A stretch of 64,000 nucleotides of DNA, taken from NCBI RefSeq assembly GCF_026339955.1, contig NZ_JAPEPW010000002.1, forward strand, positions 1,612,001-1,676,000, in the 5' to 3' direction. Origin of the DNA: Streptomyces sp. NBC_01549. GTDB lineage: Bacteria > Actinomycetota > Actinomycetes > Streptomycetales > Streptomycetaceae. The notes under the pieces were generated by a model. The model was given only the letters and a program-made list of their open reading frames with translations, had not been told where the DNA came from and ran no database searches. This document shows positions 17,731 to 25,977 of the stretch, one piece after another; positions within the stretch are counted from its first letter, which is position 1; each line of letters begins with the position of its first letter. A program made the translations under genes and the position numbers.

Positions 17731-20415
17731 CTACCTCAGCCCTCTCCCCGTCGCCAGGACCTCCTCCGCCCTCGCCACCAGTCCGTCCGCCCCGCACGAG
17801 CGCGCCAGCGTCAGGCCCTTGCCCAGCTCCGAGACCGAGCGCGCCGCGATGCCGTACTCGACGCGGGCCGCCGCGTGTTCGTACTGGCAGGGCGAGGCCT
17901 CCAGGTAGGTGACGGCCTGGGCGGCCAGGCGCACCGCGCGCTGGCCCGATTCGAGGGCCGCCGCGCAGCGCAGGGCCTCGCCGATCGCCGTGTCCGTGCC
18001 GAAGCGCTCCGCCTGGCGGCGGGCGTCGGTGGCCAGCGCGGCGGCGCGGGCCGGGTCGTCCGAGGCGAGCGCGCGGGCGAGGTCGAACGCCCAGGGCGCC
18101 ATCACCGTGTTGTGGTGGCCGCGCGCGGCGGCGGCCTTCTCGGCTGCCTCGAGTTCGTTGATGCCGTCCTTGACGCGGCCGACGGCGAGCAGCAGCCGGC
18201 CGCGTACGGAACGGGTGTCGGGCAGCACGATGGTGGACGGGTACGGCGGTTCGAAGTCGTACTGCTCGGCGATCGCCCAGGCCTCCTGGACATCGCCGCG
18301 GGCGAGCAGCGTGTCGACGAGGCCGCAGGTGGCCGACCAGTAGAGGGGCAGCCCACGCCCGACCCGCTCGGCGATGCGCAGCGACTCGCGCAGGGCGGTC
18401 TCGGCGTCCCTGAGGCGGCCCCGCCTGCGGTGGGCGAGACCGAGGAAGGCGTGTGCCAGGGCGAGGTGGCCGCCGCTCCATCCGGCGCTCGTGTATGAGC
18501 GCAGCGCCTCGGAGAAGAGACTCTCGGCCCGGTCGAGCCGGTCCGCGTAGGCGTACGAACTGCCCAGCATCATGAGGAGTTCGATGCCCCACTCGGTGTC
18601 GGTCCAGCCGAGTCCGGGCGCGAGGCGGCCGTTGACGAGGGCGCGGTCGCAGAGTTCCACGACCTCCTCGGCGCTCTCGCCCCGGGTCATCGCGTCGAAG
18701 CCGCGCAGTATCAGCAGAGCGCGCTCGGAGTTGTCGCGTCCGGTACAGGTCTTGACGAGTTCGGCGAGGCTCCTGGAGCGTCCCGGGACGTGGTTCTCGC
18801 CCGCGTGGATGCCCTCCCACATGTAGTGGACGGCCTGCAGTCGCATCCGGGCGGGGCCCGGGTCGAGGCGGGCGGTCTCGGTGTCGACCGTGCGGACGGC
18901 CTCGTCCAGCTGGTCGTTGTGGACCAGGGCCTGGGAGAGGCGGAAGACGGCGTCCACGCGCAGATCGCCGTCGAGGCCGGACTGGTCGAGCGCGGTGCGC
19001 AGATGGTTGATCGTGGTGGCGGGAGCGGTCAGGAGGGTGGCGCAGCCCAGTTCGTAGAGCACGCGCGCGTGGACCTCCGGAAGCGGGGGTTCCGCGAGGG
19101 CGCGCTCCAGGCAGCGCCTGGCCGCGGCGGGCGCGCCGACGGCGAGGTGTTCGCGGGCGGCGTCGCGCATCTGGTCGACGAGTTCGGGGTCGTCGTCCGG
19201 GTGTACTTCGAGGAGGTGGCGGGAGGCGGCAGCGGCTCCGCGCCCCGATTCGGTGACCGCCCAGGCGGCCTGGCCGTGCATCGCGGTGCGCAGCGCGTCG
19301 GGGATCGAGCGGTAGACGGCACTGGCGATGAGGGGGTGTACGAACTCCAGGTCCCCGCCGCCGCTCAGTTCACGGCTCGCCGGTCCGGTCGTGGTGAGGA
19401 TGCGGGCCGCGCCGAGCAGTTCGGCGCAGTGCACGGCCTCGTCGTGCTGCATCCCCGCGAGTTGGGCGGCGAGGTCGAGGCCGATGCCGGTGCCGAGGAT
19501 CGCGGCCGCCCAGGCGAAGCGGGTGGCGTCGATGCCGAGCCCTTCGAGGCGGGCGACGAGTCCACGGCCGCGTGCCGAGCGGTTCAGGGCGCGCAGCTCG
19601 GCGGCCGCGTTCTCGACCGGTTCCAGCTCGCTGTCCTGCACCTTGGCGAGGAGTTCGACGGTCTCGTACGGGTTGCCGCCGGTGACCGCCCACACCTCGC
19701 GGCAGAACGGGGCGTCCGCGTGCTCCCCGAGCGTGGCGCGGGTCAGTCCGGCGGTGGCGTCGGGGGTCAGCGCGCTGAGTGTGACGACCGGGCGGGCCCC
19801 GGCGGCGACGGCCTCGAGCTGCCGGGCGCGTTCGCCGCTGACGTCACCCGGCCTGCGGGCGACCACGACGAGGACGGGCAGGTCGTCGAGGCGCTCGGCG
19901 AACGCGGCCAGCCACTGCAGGGTCTCCTGGTCGGCCCAGTGCGCGTCGTCGACGATCAGGACGAGAGGCCACTCGCGCTTGGCCAGCCGTCGTACCGCCG
20001 CGACCAGTCCGTCGCACACGCCCTGCGGGTCGGCCTGGCGGTCGCCCGGTTCGGCGATGCCGAGCGCGGGTCCCGCGATGTCGTACCAGTCGCCCAGGTA
20101 TTCGCGGGCCTCTTCGGGCATCAGCGAGACGATGGCGGGCTGCAGGAGTTGCCGTATGACGTGGAAGGGAACGGAGGTGACGGTCTCGCCGCCGCGGGCC
20201 GACCACACCGTGCAGCCGTGGGCCTCCGCGATCCGGCGTGCCTCGGCGAGCAGCGCGGTCTTGCCGATGCCGGCCTCGCCGCTGAACACCAGCAGACTGC
20301 CGGAGGACGAGGAGTCCGCGCGCAGGACCTTGACCGCCTCCACGACATCCGCGATCTCCGTGTCGCGCTCCCACAGGGAGGACGAGGCGGCCGGTCCCGG
20401 CCGTGCCTCCGGCAT
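17731..20415 (-). CDS. LAL-type STAND ATPase lacking the C-terminal LuxR HTH
   Basis: 894 residues. Walker A GEAGIGKTALLAEARR near residue 47 and Walker B VLIVDDAHWADQETLQWLA are intact, followed by long alpha-helical TPR-like repeats (ALREELRI-type pairs) to the end. This is the layout of large LuxR-family (LAL) regulators, but the protein stops at VLATGRGLR, where such proteins normally continue with a roughly 65-residue LuxR HTH. Reading past the TAG at 17731 in all three frames gives no HTH-like sequence, so this is not a simple nonsense or frameshift loss. GGGAGG about 6 nt before ATG 20415 supports the start. It faces the pca operon tail to tail. It may act as an ATPase/adaptor or have lost DNA binding. 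Confidence 0.85.
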   Translation of the reverse strand: MPEARPGPAASSSLWERDTEIADVVEAVKVLRADSSSSGSLLVFSGEAGIGKTALLAEARRIAEAHGCTVWSARGGETVTSVPFHVIRQLLQPAIVSLMPEEAREYLGDWYDIAGPALGIAEPGDRQADPQGVCDGLVAAVRRLAKREWPLVLIVDDAHWADQETLQWLAAFAERLDDLPVLVVVARRPGDVSGERARQLEAVAAGARPVVTLSALTPDATAGLTRATLGEHADAPFCREVWAVTGGNPYETVELLAKVQDSELEPVENAAAELRALNRSARGRGLVARLEGLGIDATRFAWAAAILGTGIGLDLAAQLAGMQHDEAVHCAELLGAARILTTTGPASRELSGGGDLEFVHPLIASAVYRSIPDALRTAMHGQAAWAVTESGRGAAAASRHLLEVHPDDDPELVDQMRDAAREHLAVGAPAAARRCLERALAEPPLPEVHARVLYELGCATLLTAPATTINHLRTALDQSGLDGDLRVDAVFRLSQALVHNDQLDEAVRTVDTETARLDPGPARMRLQAVHYMWEGIHAGENHVPGRSRSLAELVKTCTGRDNSERALLILRGFDAMTRGESAEEVVELCDRALVNGRLAPGLGWTDTEWGIELLMMLGSSYAYADRLDRAESLFSEALRSYTSAGWSGGHLALAHAFLGLAHRRRGRLRDAETALRESLRIAERVGRGLPLYWSATCGLVDTLLARGDVQEAWAIAEQYDFEPPYPSTIVLPDTRSVRGRLLLAVGRVKDGINELEAAEKAAAARGHHNTVMAPWAFDLARALASDDPARAAALATDARRQAERFGTDTAIGEALRCAAALESGQRAVRLAAQAVTYLEASPCQYEHAAARVEYGIAARSVSELGKGLTLARSCGADGLVARAEEVLATGRGLR

Positions 20416-20636
20416 GCCGCTACCTCCCCAGGTCGCCCGTACGACGTACAGACGTCGAGCCTAGCCGTCCGGAAGCCGATGCGGAGGCGGGTCGCTCACC
20501 TGTTGCCGGGACGGGTGACGGAAGGTGTGCGCGGGCGACGCGGTGGGGCGCCGACCGGCCGTGGTGAAAGTTGCGGACAGTCAAAAGCGATGAAAATGGC
20601 GCTAATTTTCCAAGGATGAGCGAGCAGGAGAAACCC

Positions 20637-21926
20637 ATGAGTGCCCGCGTCCACGACTCCGTCCCGCGCGCCGCCCATCCGCCGCGCCCGAGGCGTGGGG
20701 CCTTGCTGGCCGGCTCGGTCGGCAACTTGATCGAGTGGTACGAGTTCGGGGTCTACGGCTACTTCGCGACCGTGATCGCGGCGCGGTTCTTCACCCCTGA
20801 GGGCGGCAGCGATGCCGAGGGGCTGGTGCGGACGTACGCGTCCTTCGCTCTGGCGTTCTTCTTCCGGCCGGTGGGCGCCGCGCTGTTCGGACGGCTGGGC
20901 GACCGGATCGGGCGCCGCCCGGTGCTGATCCTGGTGATCTCGCTGATGACGGCCGCCACGACGCTCATCGGCGCGCTGCCGACCTACGCCACGGCCGGCG
21001 CCCTCGCGCCGTGGCTGCTGACCTTCCTCCGGGCGGTCCAAGGTCTTTCCGCGGGTGGGGAGTTCGGGGGCGCGGTCTCGGTCATGACGGAGTTCGCGCC
21101 GCCGGGCAGGCGGGGGCTGTACGGGTCGTGGCAGTCGTTCACCGTGGCTCTGGGGCTGCTCGGTGGTGCGGGTGTCGCGGCGCTGTTGGCGACGGTGCTG
21201 AGCGAGGGGCAGTTGGGCGACTGGGGCTGGCGGTTGCCGTTCCTGCTGACACTGCCGCTGGGGCTGGTCGCGCTGTGGTTGCGGCTGCGGCTGGACGAGA
21301 CGCCGGTCTTCCGGCACGAGAGAACGTGGGAGCGCCCGCCCGGACGCGAGGTCGCCCGGGCCGTCACCCTCGGGGCGGGGCGCGTGATGGGCTGGTCGGC
21401 GGCCGGATACACCTTCCTGGTCGTGCTCCCCTCGTACCTCCAGAGCGCCCTGCACACGGGCTTCCGGCAGGCGCTGCTCGCCACGGTCCTCGCCGACCTC
21501 GGCTTCGCGGCCACGATCGTCCCGGCGGGTCTGCTCAGCGACCGGATCGGGCGGCGCCCCGTGCTGCTCACCGGCGCGGGCCTGGTCGTGGTCCTGGCCG
21601 TTCCGCTGTTCAACCTCCTTCAGGACACGGGTAGTTCAAACGCGGTGAAGGGCGCCGCCGTGTTCGGGGCGGGTGCCGTCGTCGGGCTGATGGCGGGGCC
21701 GGGGCCCGCCATGCTCTCCGAGATGTTTCCCACGAGCGTCCGCCAATCCGGCCTGGGACTCGCCTACGCCCTGTCCAATGCCGTGTTCTCGGGCTGCGCC
21801 GGGCTCATCATCACCGAGACGATGAAACGAACCGGAAGCGTGGACATCCCCGCGTACTACGCGGCGGCGACGTGCGCCGTCAGTGCGCTCGCCCTGGCCA
21901 CGCTGCCCGACAACCGAGGGAGTTGA
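20637..21926 (+). CDS. MHS-type major facilitator transporter
   Basis: 429 residues with about 12 membrane segments. GNLIEWYEFGVYGYFA is the start of metabolite:H+ symporters (ShiA/ProP-like), GRLGDRIGRRPVL is the loop 2-3 motif and LSDRIGRRPVLL its repeat in the second half. ATG 20637 is preceded by AGGAG with 6 nt spacing; ATG 20616 is an alternative with a poorly spaced site. The substrate is probably an organic acid or small osmolyte, but the sequence does not identify it. Its stop is 4 bp before the anmK start, so the two are cotranscribed, which raises the possibility of uptake of a cell-wall-derived or related solute. Confidence 0.88.
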   Translation: MSARVHDSVPRAAHPPRPRRGALLAGSVGNLIEWYEFGVYGYFATVIAARFFTPEGGSDAEGLVRTYASFALAFFFRPVGAALFGRLGDRIGRRPVLILVISLMTAATTLIGALPTYATAGALAPWLLTFLRAVQGLSAGGEFGGAVSVMTEFAPPGRRGLYGSWQSFTVALGLLGGAGVAALLATVLSEGQLGDWGWRLPFLLTLPLGLVALWLRLRLDETPVFRHERTWERPPGREVARAVTLGAGRVMGWSAAGYTFLVVLPSYLQSALHTGFRQALLATVLADLGFAATIVPAGLLSDRIGRRPVLLTGAGLVVVLAVPLFNLLQDTGSSNAVKGAAVFGAGAVVGLMAGPGPAMLSEMFPTSVRQSGLGLAYALSNAVFSGCAGLIITETMKRTGSVDIPAYYAAATCAVSALALATLPDNRGS

Positions 21927-21930
21927 GCAC

Positions 21931-23085
21931 GTGCGGGTGATCGGCCTGATGTCCGGGACGTCGTACGACGCGATCGACGCGGCGGCGGCCGAGCTGACCC
22001 TCGAGGGCGAGGACCTCGCCCTGCGGCCGCTCGGGCTGGTCGGCGAGGCGTACGACGGCGAACTTCGCGAGGCGCTCGCGGCGGCGCTGCCCCCGGCGGC
22101 CACCACACTGGCCGAGGTGTGCCGCCTGGACACCCTGATCGGGCGGGCGTTCGCGGCGACCGCGGTCCGGGCCGACCGTGAACTGTGCGACGGCAGAGCC
22201 GAGTTGGTCGCCTCGCACGGGCAGACCGTCTACCACTGGGCCGAGGACGGCCGGGTGCACGGCACGCTCCAGCTCGGGCAGCCCGCGTGGATCGCCGAGG
22301 CGACCGGGCTGCCGGTGGTCGCCGACTTCCGTCCCCGGGACATCGCCGCCGGCGGTCAGGGCGCGCCCCTGGTGAGCCTGGTCGACCTGCTGTGGCTGCG
22401 CGGCAGGGCGGGGACACCGGTGGCGCTGAACCTCGGCGGCATCGCCAACCTCACCGCGCCGGACGGCACCGCCTTCGACACCGGGCCCGGGTGCGCCCTC
22501 GTCGACGCGGCCGTGCAGGGGCTGACCGGCGGCCGTCTGCGCTATGACGCGGACGGCGCCCTCGCCGTCCGCGGGACCGTGCACGAGCCGTTGCTGAAGC
22601 GCCTGCTCACGGAGCCGTACTACGCGCTGCCCGCGCCCAAGACCACCGGCAAGGAGCTCTTCCACCTCGGTCATCTGCGCGACGCGCTGACCGGCTTCGG
22701 CACGCTCACCGCCGAGGACGTCATCGCGACCCTCACCCGGCTCACCGCCCGTACGGTCGCCGACGCGGTGCGCTCGGTGGGTGCCACGGAGGTGATCGCG
22801 TCCGGCGGCGGCACCCGCAATCCGGCGCTGATGGCGATGCTGGACGCGGAGTTGCCGGGAGTGGCCCTGCGCACCTCCGACGCGCTGGGCCTGCCCGCGG
22901 CCGCCAAGGAGGCGTACGCCTTCGCCGTGCTGGGTTTCCTGACCCTGCACGGTCTCGCGGGCACCGATCCGGTGAGCACCGGGGCCCGGCATCCGAGTGT
23001 GCTCGGCTCGATCACGCCGGGACGTGGCGGGCTGCGGCTGCCGCCGAGAGCGGGAGCGGCGCCGGTGCGACTGGTGGTGACATGA
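21931..23085 (+). CDS. anmK: Anhydro-N-acetylmuramic acid kinase
   Basis: 384 residues. VIGLMSGTSYDAIDAA is the family phosphate-binding start (GTSxDG, here with Ala in place of the usual Gly), NLGGIANLT and IASGGGTRNPALM are the further ATPase-fold motifs, and the C-terminus DALGLPAAAKEAYAFAVLG is typical. It hydrates and phosphorylates 1,6-anhydro-MurNAc to MurNAc-6-P in cell-wall recycling. I chose GTG 21931 because CGAGGGAG lies upstream; the frame open to 21883 lies inside the transporter gene. Confidence 0.93.
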   Translation: MRVIGLMSGTSYDAIDAAAAELTLEGEDLALRPLGLVGEAYDGELREALAAALPPAATTLAEVCRLDTLIGRAFAATAVRADRELCDGRAELVASHGQTVYHWAEDGRVHGTLQLGQPAWIAEATGLPVVADFRPRDIAAGGQGAPLVSLVDLLWLRGRAGTPVALNLGGIANLTAPDGTAFDTGPGCALVDAAVQGLTGGRLRYDADGALAVRGTVHEPLLKRLLTEPYYALPAPKTTGKELFHLGHLRDALTGFGTLTAEDVIATLTRLTARTVADAVRSVGATEVIASGGGTRNPALMAMLDAELPGVALRTSDALGLPAAAKEAYAFAVLGFLTLHGLAGTDPVSTGARHPSVLGSITPGRGGLRLPPRAGAAPVRLVVT

Positions 23086-23173
23086 CACTCGGTGGCGCTT
23101 TTGGGGCGTTCCCGAAACGAATCTTCCGGATCCCTCTCATCCGCCTTTCACCCACGGCTCATACGGTAGGTCC

Positions 23174-24220
23174 ATGACGCAGGTGACTCCTCCCGGCTGG
23201 TATCCCGACCCCGGGCAGACAAGTGACAGTCCCGCCACCGAACGCTGGTGGGACGGCAAGACATGGACGGACCAGACCCGCCCCGTCGGGTCCGCCGCCG
23301 CATGGGGTCCCCCGACGCACCCTCCGGCCGCCGGCCCGTATCCGACACTCGCTCCGGGCGCCCCGCGGCGCGGACTGCGCACCGGCATAGCCGTCGCCGC
23401 CGCGATCGCGGTCCTCGCGGGTGTCGGAGGCGGGGTGTACGCCCTGACCAAGAGCGACGGCAACGGCGGGAGCAGCGCCACGTCCCAGGGCCCCGGCGGG
23501 CAGAACGGCGGCCAGGGCGGATTCGGCGGCCAGGGCGGCGGCAACGGCGGCCTCGAGGGCGGACCGGGCGGCGCTCCCGGCGGCTCGGGCGGTTCCGGGG
23601 GCCAGACCCCGGCACCGGGCCAGTCCGCGCAGCCGCAGCTCGAGGACGGCTACGCCACCGACCTGATCAGTGGCATCAGCATGCCGGTGCCCGACAACTG
23701 GACCGGCGGAAGCACCACCACGGGCGCCGTGCTGTCGACCAAGGACACCTACAAGTGCCCCGGCGATACCGCGCAGGACTGTCAGCGGGGCGGGGCGTAC
23801 TCGGCAACCGCCGCAGAACAGAAACTGAAGTCCACCACGGCGGAGGCGGCGGCCAAGGAGGACATCTCCAAGAACGCCACCGAGTCGTACGGCAAGGGCT
23901 ACGGCACGATCACCTCGCACACGGAGCTCGCTTCCAAGGCGGTCACCGTGGCCGGCGAGAAGGGCTATCTCGTCCGCTGGAAGGTCGTCACCAGCAAGGG
24001 TGACGACGGCTACGTCGAGTCTCTGGTCTTCCCGTCCCCCGCCGACTCCAAGTCACTGATCGTCGTCCGCTTCGGCATCGACATCAGCTCCAAGGCGCCC
24101 AAGGAGTCCGTGATCGACGACATCACCAAGGGCATCAAGGTGGCGGGGTCTGGAGCTGCTGGCCAGCGGATTGACCTGCGGAAGCCTAGTCATGACATGG
24201 CGGGTTCTAGCGCGTTCTAG
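23174..24220 (+). CDS. DUF2510 membrane-anchored protein, 3' end at the probable prophage junction
   Basis: 348 residues. DUF2510 module PPGWYPDPG...TERWWDGKTWTDQTR at the N-terminus, a single membrane helix (TGIAVAAAIAVLAGVGGGVYAL, about residues 69-90), a long Gly-rich linker, then an outward-facing domain with two cysteines (YKCPGDTAQDCQRGG) related to the secreted domains found beside many DUF2510 modules. The last roughly 25 residues (from SGAAGQRIDLRKPSH) lose the Gly/Lys/Ser style of the domain, and the stop lies in a tandem repeat where GC content drops. The tail may therefore have been replaced by prophage insertion. Confidence 0.85.
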   Translation: MTQVTPPGWYPDPGQTSDSPATERWWDGKTWTDQTRPVGSAAAWGPPTHPPAAGPYPTLAPGAPRRGLRTGIAVAAAIAVLAGVGGGVYALTKSDGNGGSSATSQGPGGQNGGQGGFGGQGGGNGGLEGGPGGAPGGSGGSGGQTPAPGQSAQPQLEDGYATDLISGISMPVPDNWTGGSTTTGAVLSTKDTYKCPGDTAQDCQRGGAYSATAAEQKLKSTTAEAAAKEDISKNATESYGKGYGTITSHTELASKAVTVAGEKGYLVRWKVVTSKGDDGYVESLVFPSPADSKSLIVVRFGIDISSKAPKESVIDDITKGIKVAGSGAAGQRIDLRKPSHDMAGSSAF

Positions 24221-24223
24221 CGA
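24204..24223 (+). repeat. Tandem 10-bp repeat at the chromosome/prophage transition
   Basis: GTTCTAGCGC is followed at once by GTTCTAGCGA: nine of ten bases repeat. The stop codon of the DUF2510 gene lies in the second copy. The GC content falls right after it. It is a candidate attachment-core or integrase arm-type site, but the matching attR is outside the window, so this is only a suggestion. Confidence 0.35.
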
Positions 24224-24327
24224 AATCTTGCGTTTGCTCGCGTTGATCATTTCCCATCCGTCTCCCATTCCCGCGTTTTCGGCGCACACCCTTGAGTGTT
24301 CGGCGCGTAGTGGCCGTAATGGAAAGA

Positions 24328-24383
24328 CCGGAGCCGGAGTCGTCTTGCACACCTTGGGGGTGAGGGACCGACTCCGGCTCCGG
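24328..24383. repeat. Perfect 15-bp inverted repeat with 26-nt loop
   Basis: CCGGAGCCGGAGTCG at 24328-24342 is matched by CGACTCCGGCTCCGG at 24369-24383. A perfect 15-bp stem is longer than most terminators in this window. It could be a terminator, a recombination or replication site, or part of a non-coding RNA. Confidence 0.6.
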
Positions 24384-24446
24384 CTTCTGTGCAACGAGTG
24401 TCCGGTGCATCAATCACGGGCGTTCGTTCACTCGTTCGATCGGTTA

Positions 24447-24465
24447 CCCGGCAGGCGCTGCCGGG
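24447..24465. terminator. Short perfect stem-loop, terminator-like
   Basis: CCCGGCAG, a GCG triloop and CTGCCGGG form a perfect 8-bp stem. There is no T-run on either side, which is common for Streptomyces terminators, but the function is unproven. Confidence 0.45.
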
Positions 24466-24522
24466 TGCGGGGCGACTCGCCGCATGGCCGCCAAAGGGGT
24501 ACAGGGCCACGCGGTGAGCCCA

Positions 24523-24557
24523 TCGGCGCCTCGGGGACCTGAACCCCGTAGCGCCGA
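24523..24557. terminator. Nested stem-loop resembling a tRNA T-arm
   Basis: Outer arms TCGGCGC (24523-24529) and GCGCCGA (24551-24557) enclose CGGGG / CCCCG with a seven-base loop. On the minus strand the inner hairpin reads like a T-arm (CGGGG-TTCAGGT-CCCCG) but has G where A58 is required and no other tRNA parts nearby. A bidirectional terminator is the simplest reading. Confidence 0.4.
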
Positions 24558-24794
24558 AGCTTCACTGTTCAGCTGTCTTCCGAACGCACGTTCGATTCGA
24601 GAACACCACCTGGAGCCCTGCGGCATATGCCAGTGCGTCGCAGGGCTCGCACGTTGTGTAGCTGAGGTGCCGCCTCCGTGGAGCGGCTCCTACTCCTGCT
24701 CTACGGCGGGAGGCTGATGGTCCGTCGTATCAGTTCCGAACTTTCTCGAGTGGCGACCACTTGGGTACTGACACAAGATCACTGACGCCGAAAC

Positions 24795-25046
24795 GTGTCC
24801 CGGGTGCCAGCCCGCCGCAATCCCCGACCCGACTGGGTCATGCAACGACGCATCGCCCTCGGCCACCGCATAGCCGACCTGCGGCGGCAGGCCGAGCTAT
24901 CGCAGGAGCAGCTCGCCCACCTCGCCGGCATGGAGCGGCGGAGCATCCAGCGTTACGAGAACGCCGTGCGGGATCCGCAGTTTTCGGATCTGCTGCTGAT
25001 CGCTCACGCGTTGAGGGTGCACGTGACCGACCTCCTTCACGGCTAG
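24795..25046 (+). CDS. XRE-family HTH regulator
   Basis: 83 residues forming a single Cro/CI-type HTH: IADLRRQAELSQEQLAHLAGMERRSIQRYENAVRDPQFSDLLLIAHALRVHVTDLL. The recognition helix and the YE(N)-x-x-R-P/D-P turn are well kept. GTG 24795 is taken as start; ATG 24840 is possible. There is no ligand or protease domain, so it is not a RecA-cleavable repressor of the lambda CI type. It is the first gene inside the presumed left end of the prophage, and a GGGTACCC sequence (25048-25055) like the operators at 27210-27267 follows its stop codon. Confidence 0.8.
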   Translation: MSRVPARRNPRPDWVMQRRIALGHRIADLRRQAELSQEQLAHLAGMERRSIQRYENAVRDPQFSDLLLIAHALRVHVTDLLHG

Positions 25047-25236
25047 GGGTACCCGCCGGAAGGTGCTGTTCCGTTGCGGCTTGAACCAGATTCAACAACA
25101 GTCCGGTACCTCAAGGGAAGATGAGGATTACAGATATTTTTGCGCTTTCTGTGCACCCCGCACGTTTCTGTAACCGCAGGTCAGGCAATGGCCAAACGTT
25201 CCCCCGGGTAACAGGCAAGGTCCAGACCGGGCGCGG

Positions 25237-25476
25237 TTACGGAGCCTCTTCGGACAGCCGCCGGTACGCCTCGTCCCCCTGCGCCCGGTAGGCGTTCCAC
25301 AGCCGCTCGGAGTCTTCGCATCGCCCGCGGTCGATGTCTCGGCAGACGTCGCAGTTCGTGGTGTGGGTGACGTAGCGGCTGTAGGCCTGCTGGAGCGGGG
25401 AGAGTTTCCCCGCGGCCGAGGTTATGACCGGCGGGCGGGTTACGGGTTGTGGTGGGGGTTCTCTACGCTCGTCCAC
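25237..25476 (-). CDS. Small phage-type protein with Cys motif
   Basis: 79 residues. A Pro-rich start is followed by LQQAYSRYVTHTTNCDVCRDIDRGRCEDSERLWNAYRAQGDEAYRRL. The C-x2-C-x7-C set suggests a small metal-binding element. Similar short proteins are common in actinophages and Streptomyces mobile elements; none has a function known to me. GTG 25476 has CGGAGC about 6 nt upstream. It is divergent from the GntR gene at 25631. Confidence 0.65.
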   Translation of the reverse strand: MDERREPPPQPVTRPPVITSAAGKLSPLQQAYSRYVTHTTNCDVCRDIDRGRCEDSERLWNAYRAQGDEAYRRLSEEAP

Positions 25477-25605
25477 GTCGACGCTCCGTTCGTCGGCTGC
25501 CTCCGGGGCTGCGTGGGGCGTGGCCTCGGGGGCTCTTGCAATTGCAGGCTACCGCCGTGGGATAGGTGGTATAGGCCGTATAGGTCGACTGGTCTCGCAT
25601 GTCGG

Positions 25606-25621
25606 GGTAGGTCCACCTACC
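25606..25621 (+). promoter_or_regulatory. Operator-like palindrome upstream of the GntR gene
   Basis: GGTAGGT-CC-ACCTACC is a perfect 7-bp inverted repeat ending 9 bp before the GntR start codon. Just upstream lie GATAGG (25561-25566) and two copies of GTATAGG (25569-25575 and 25578-25584) in tandem. The position suggests autorepression by the encoded protein. Confidence 0.55.
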
Positions 25622-25630
25622 GTCCGGATC

Positions 25631-25879
25631 ATGAAGTGGGAGCCGGAAGTGCCGAGGTGGCGGCAGGTGTACGCCGTGATGACGGAGCGGATCGTTGACG
25701 GCACCTACGAGCCCGGCGGCAGGCTCCCCTCGGGGATGGCGATCTGCGACGAGTTCGATATCAGCCCGGTGACCGCGAAGCGCGTGTTGACGGAGCTGCG
25801 GAAGGCAGGGCTGGCGTACATGCAGCCGGGGATCGGGACGTTCGTCACCGAGCTGCCGCAGCCGCCCGCCGAGGGCTGA
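25631..25879 (+). CDS. Minimal GntR-family winged-helix regulator
   Basis: 82 residues consisting only of the GntR DNA-binding domain: WRQVYAVMTERIVDGTYEPGGRLPSGMAICDEFDISPVTAKRVLTELRKAGLAYMQPGIGTFV. There is no effector domain. ATG 25631 gives the natural N-terminus; the frame extends upstream but has no coding style there. Such minimal GntR proteins occur in Streptomyces integrative elements and phages. The palindrome at 25606-25621 is a likely operator, and a GC-rich hairpin at 25889-25907 follows the gene. Confidence 0.85.
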   Translation: MKWEPEVPRWRQVYAVMTERIVDGTYEPGGRLPSGMAICDEFDISPVTAKRVLTELRKAGLAYMQPGIGTFVTELPQPPAEG

Positions 25880-25888
25880 CGTGCCGAA

Positions 25889-25907
25889 GCCCCGCACGCG
25901 GCGGGGC
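25889..25907 (+). terminator. Terminator after the GntR gene
   Basis: GCCCCGC, an ACGCG loop and GCGGGGC form a perfect 7-bp stem 10 bp after the stop codon. Confidence 0.6.
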
Positions 25908-25914
25908 CTCGGTT

Positions 25915-25977
25915 CTAGACGGCGAGCGTCACAGCGTCGTAGACGGCCGGGGTGCCGTATCTGTCGGGCAGCTTCAA
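25915..25977 (-). pseudogene. Remnant of an integrase N-terminus
   Basis: Read on the minus strand this 20-codon stretch gives MKLPDRYGTPAVYDAVTLAV and a stop. It matches residues 7-22 of the integrase at 33614-34633 (RQPDATPAAYDAATLAV). About 34 of 38 bases agree between 25918-25955 and 34565-34602, then similarity stops on both sides. It looks like a leftover of a second or earlier integrase gene, or a recombination scar. It overlaps the stop codon of the next gene by 4 bp. Confidence 0.45.

Larger units (their letters stand above)
24221..24794. other. 574-bp non-coding segment with several strong inverted repeats
   Basis: No convincing ORF is present on either strand. It begins with a lower-GC stretch (24221-24300), then contains three stem-loops (listed separately) and a fourth, weaker one with GCCGC/GCGGC arms near 24671-24689. 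It lies between the last chromosomal gene and the first regulator of the prophage. It may hold the left attachment region, terminators protecting the prophage from host transcription, or a structured RNA. Confidence 0.5.

Noticed and set aside
17640..17735. Frameshift or nonsense loss of the LAL gene HTH
   Set aside because: Translation past the TAG in all three frames gives Arg/Gly/Ser-rich sequence without an HTH pattern, so a recent point lesion is not supported.
17600..17908. Possible small gene after pcaL
   Set aside because: It is Pro/Arg/Ser-rich and overlaps both pcaL and the convergent LAL gene; composition indicates a shadow.
24531..24548. tRNA T-arm-like hairpin (possible tRNA attachment site)
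   Set aside because: The loop has G at the A58 position and no acceptor, D-arm or anticodon arm is found at the right distance; a terminator-like nested stem explains it better.
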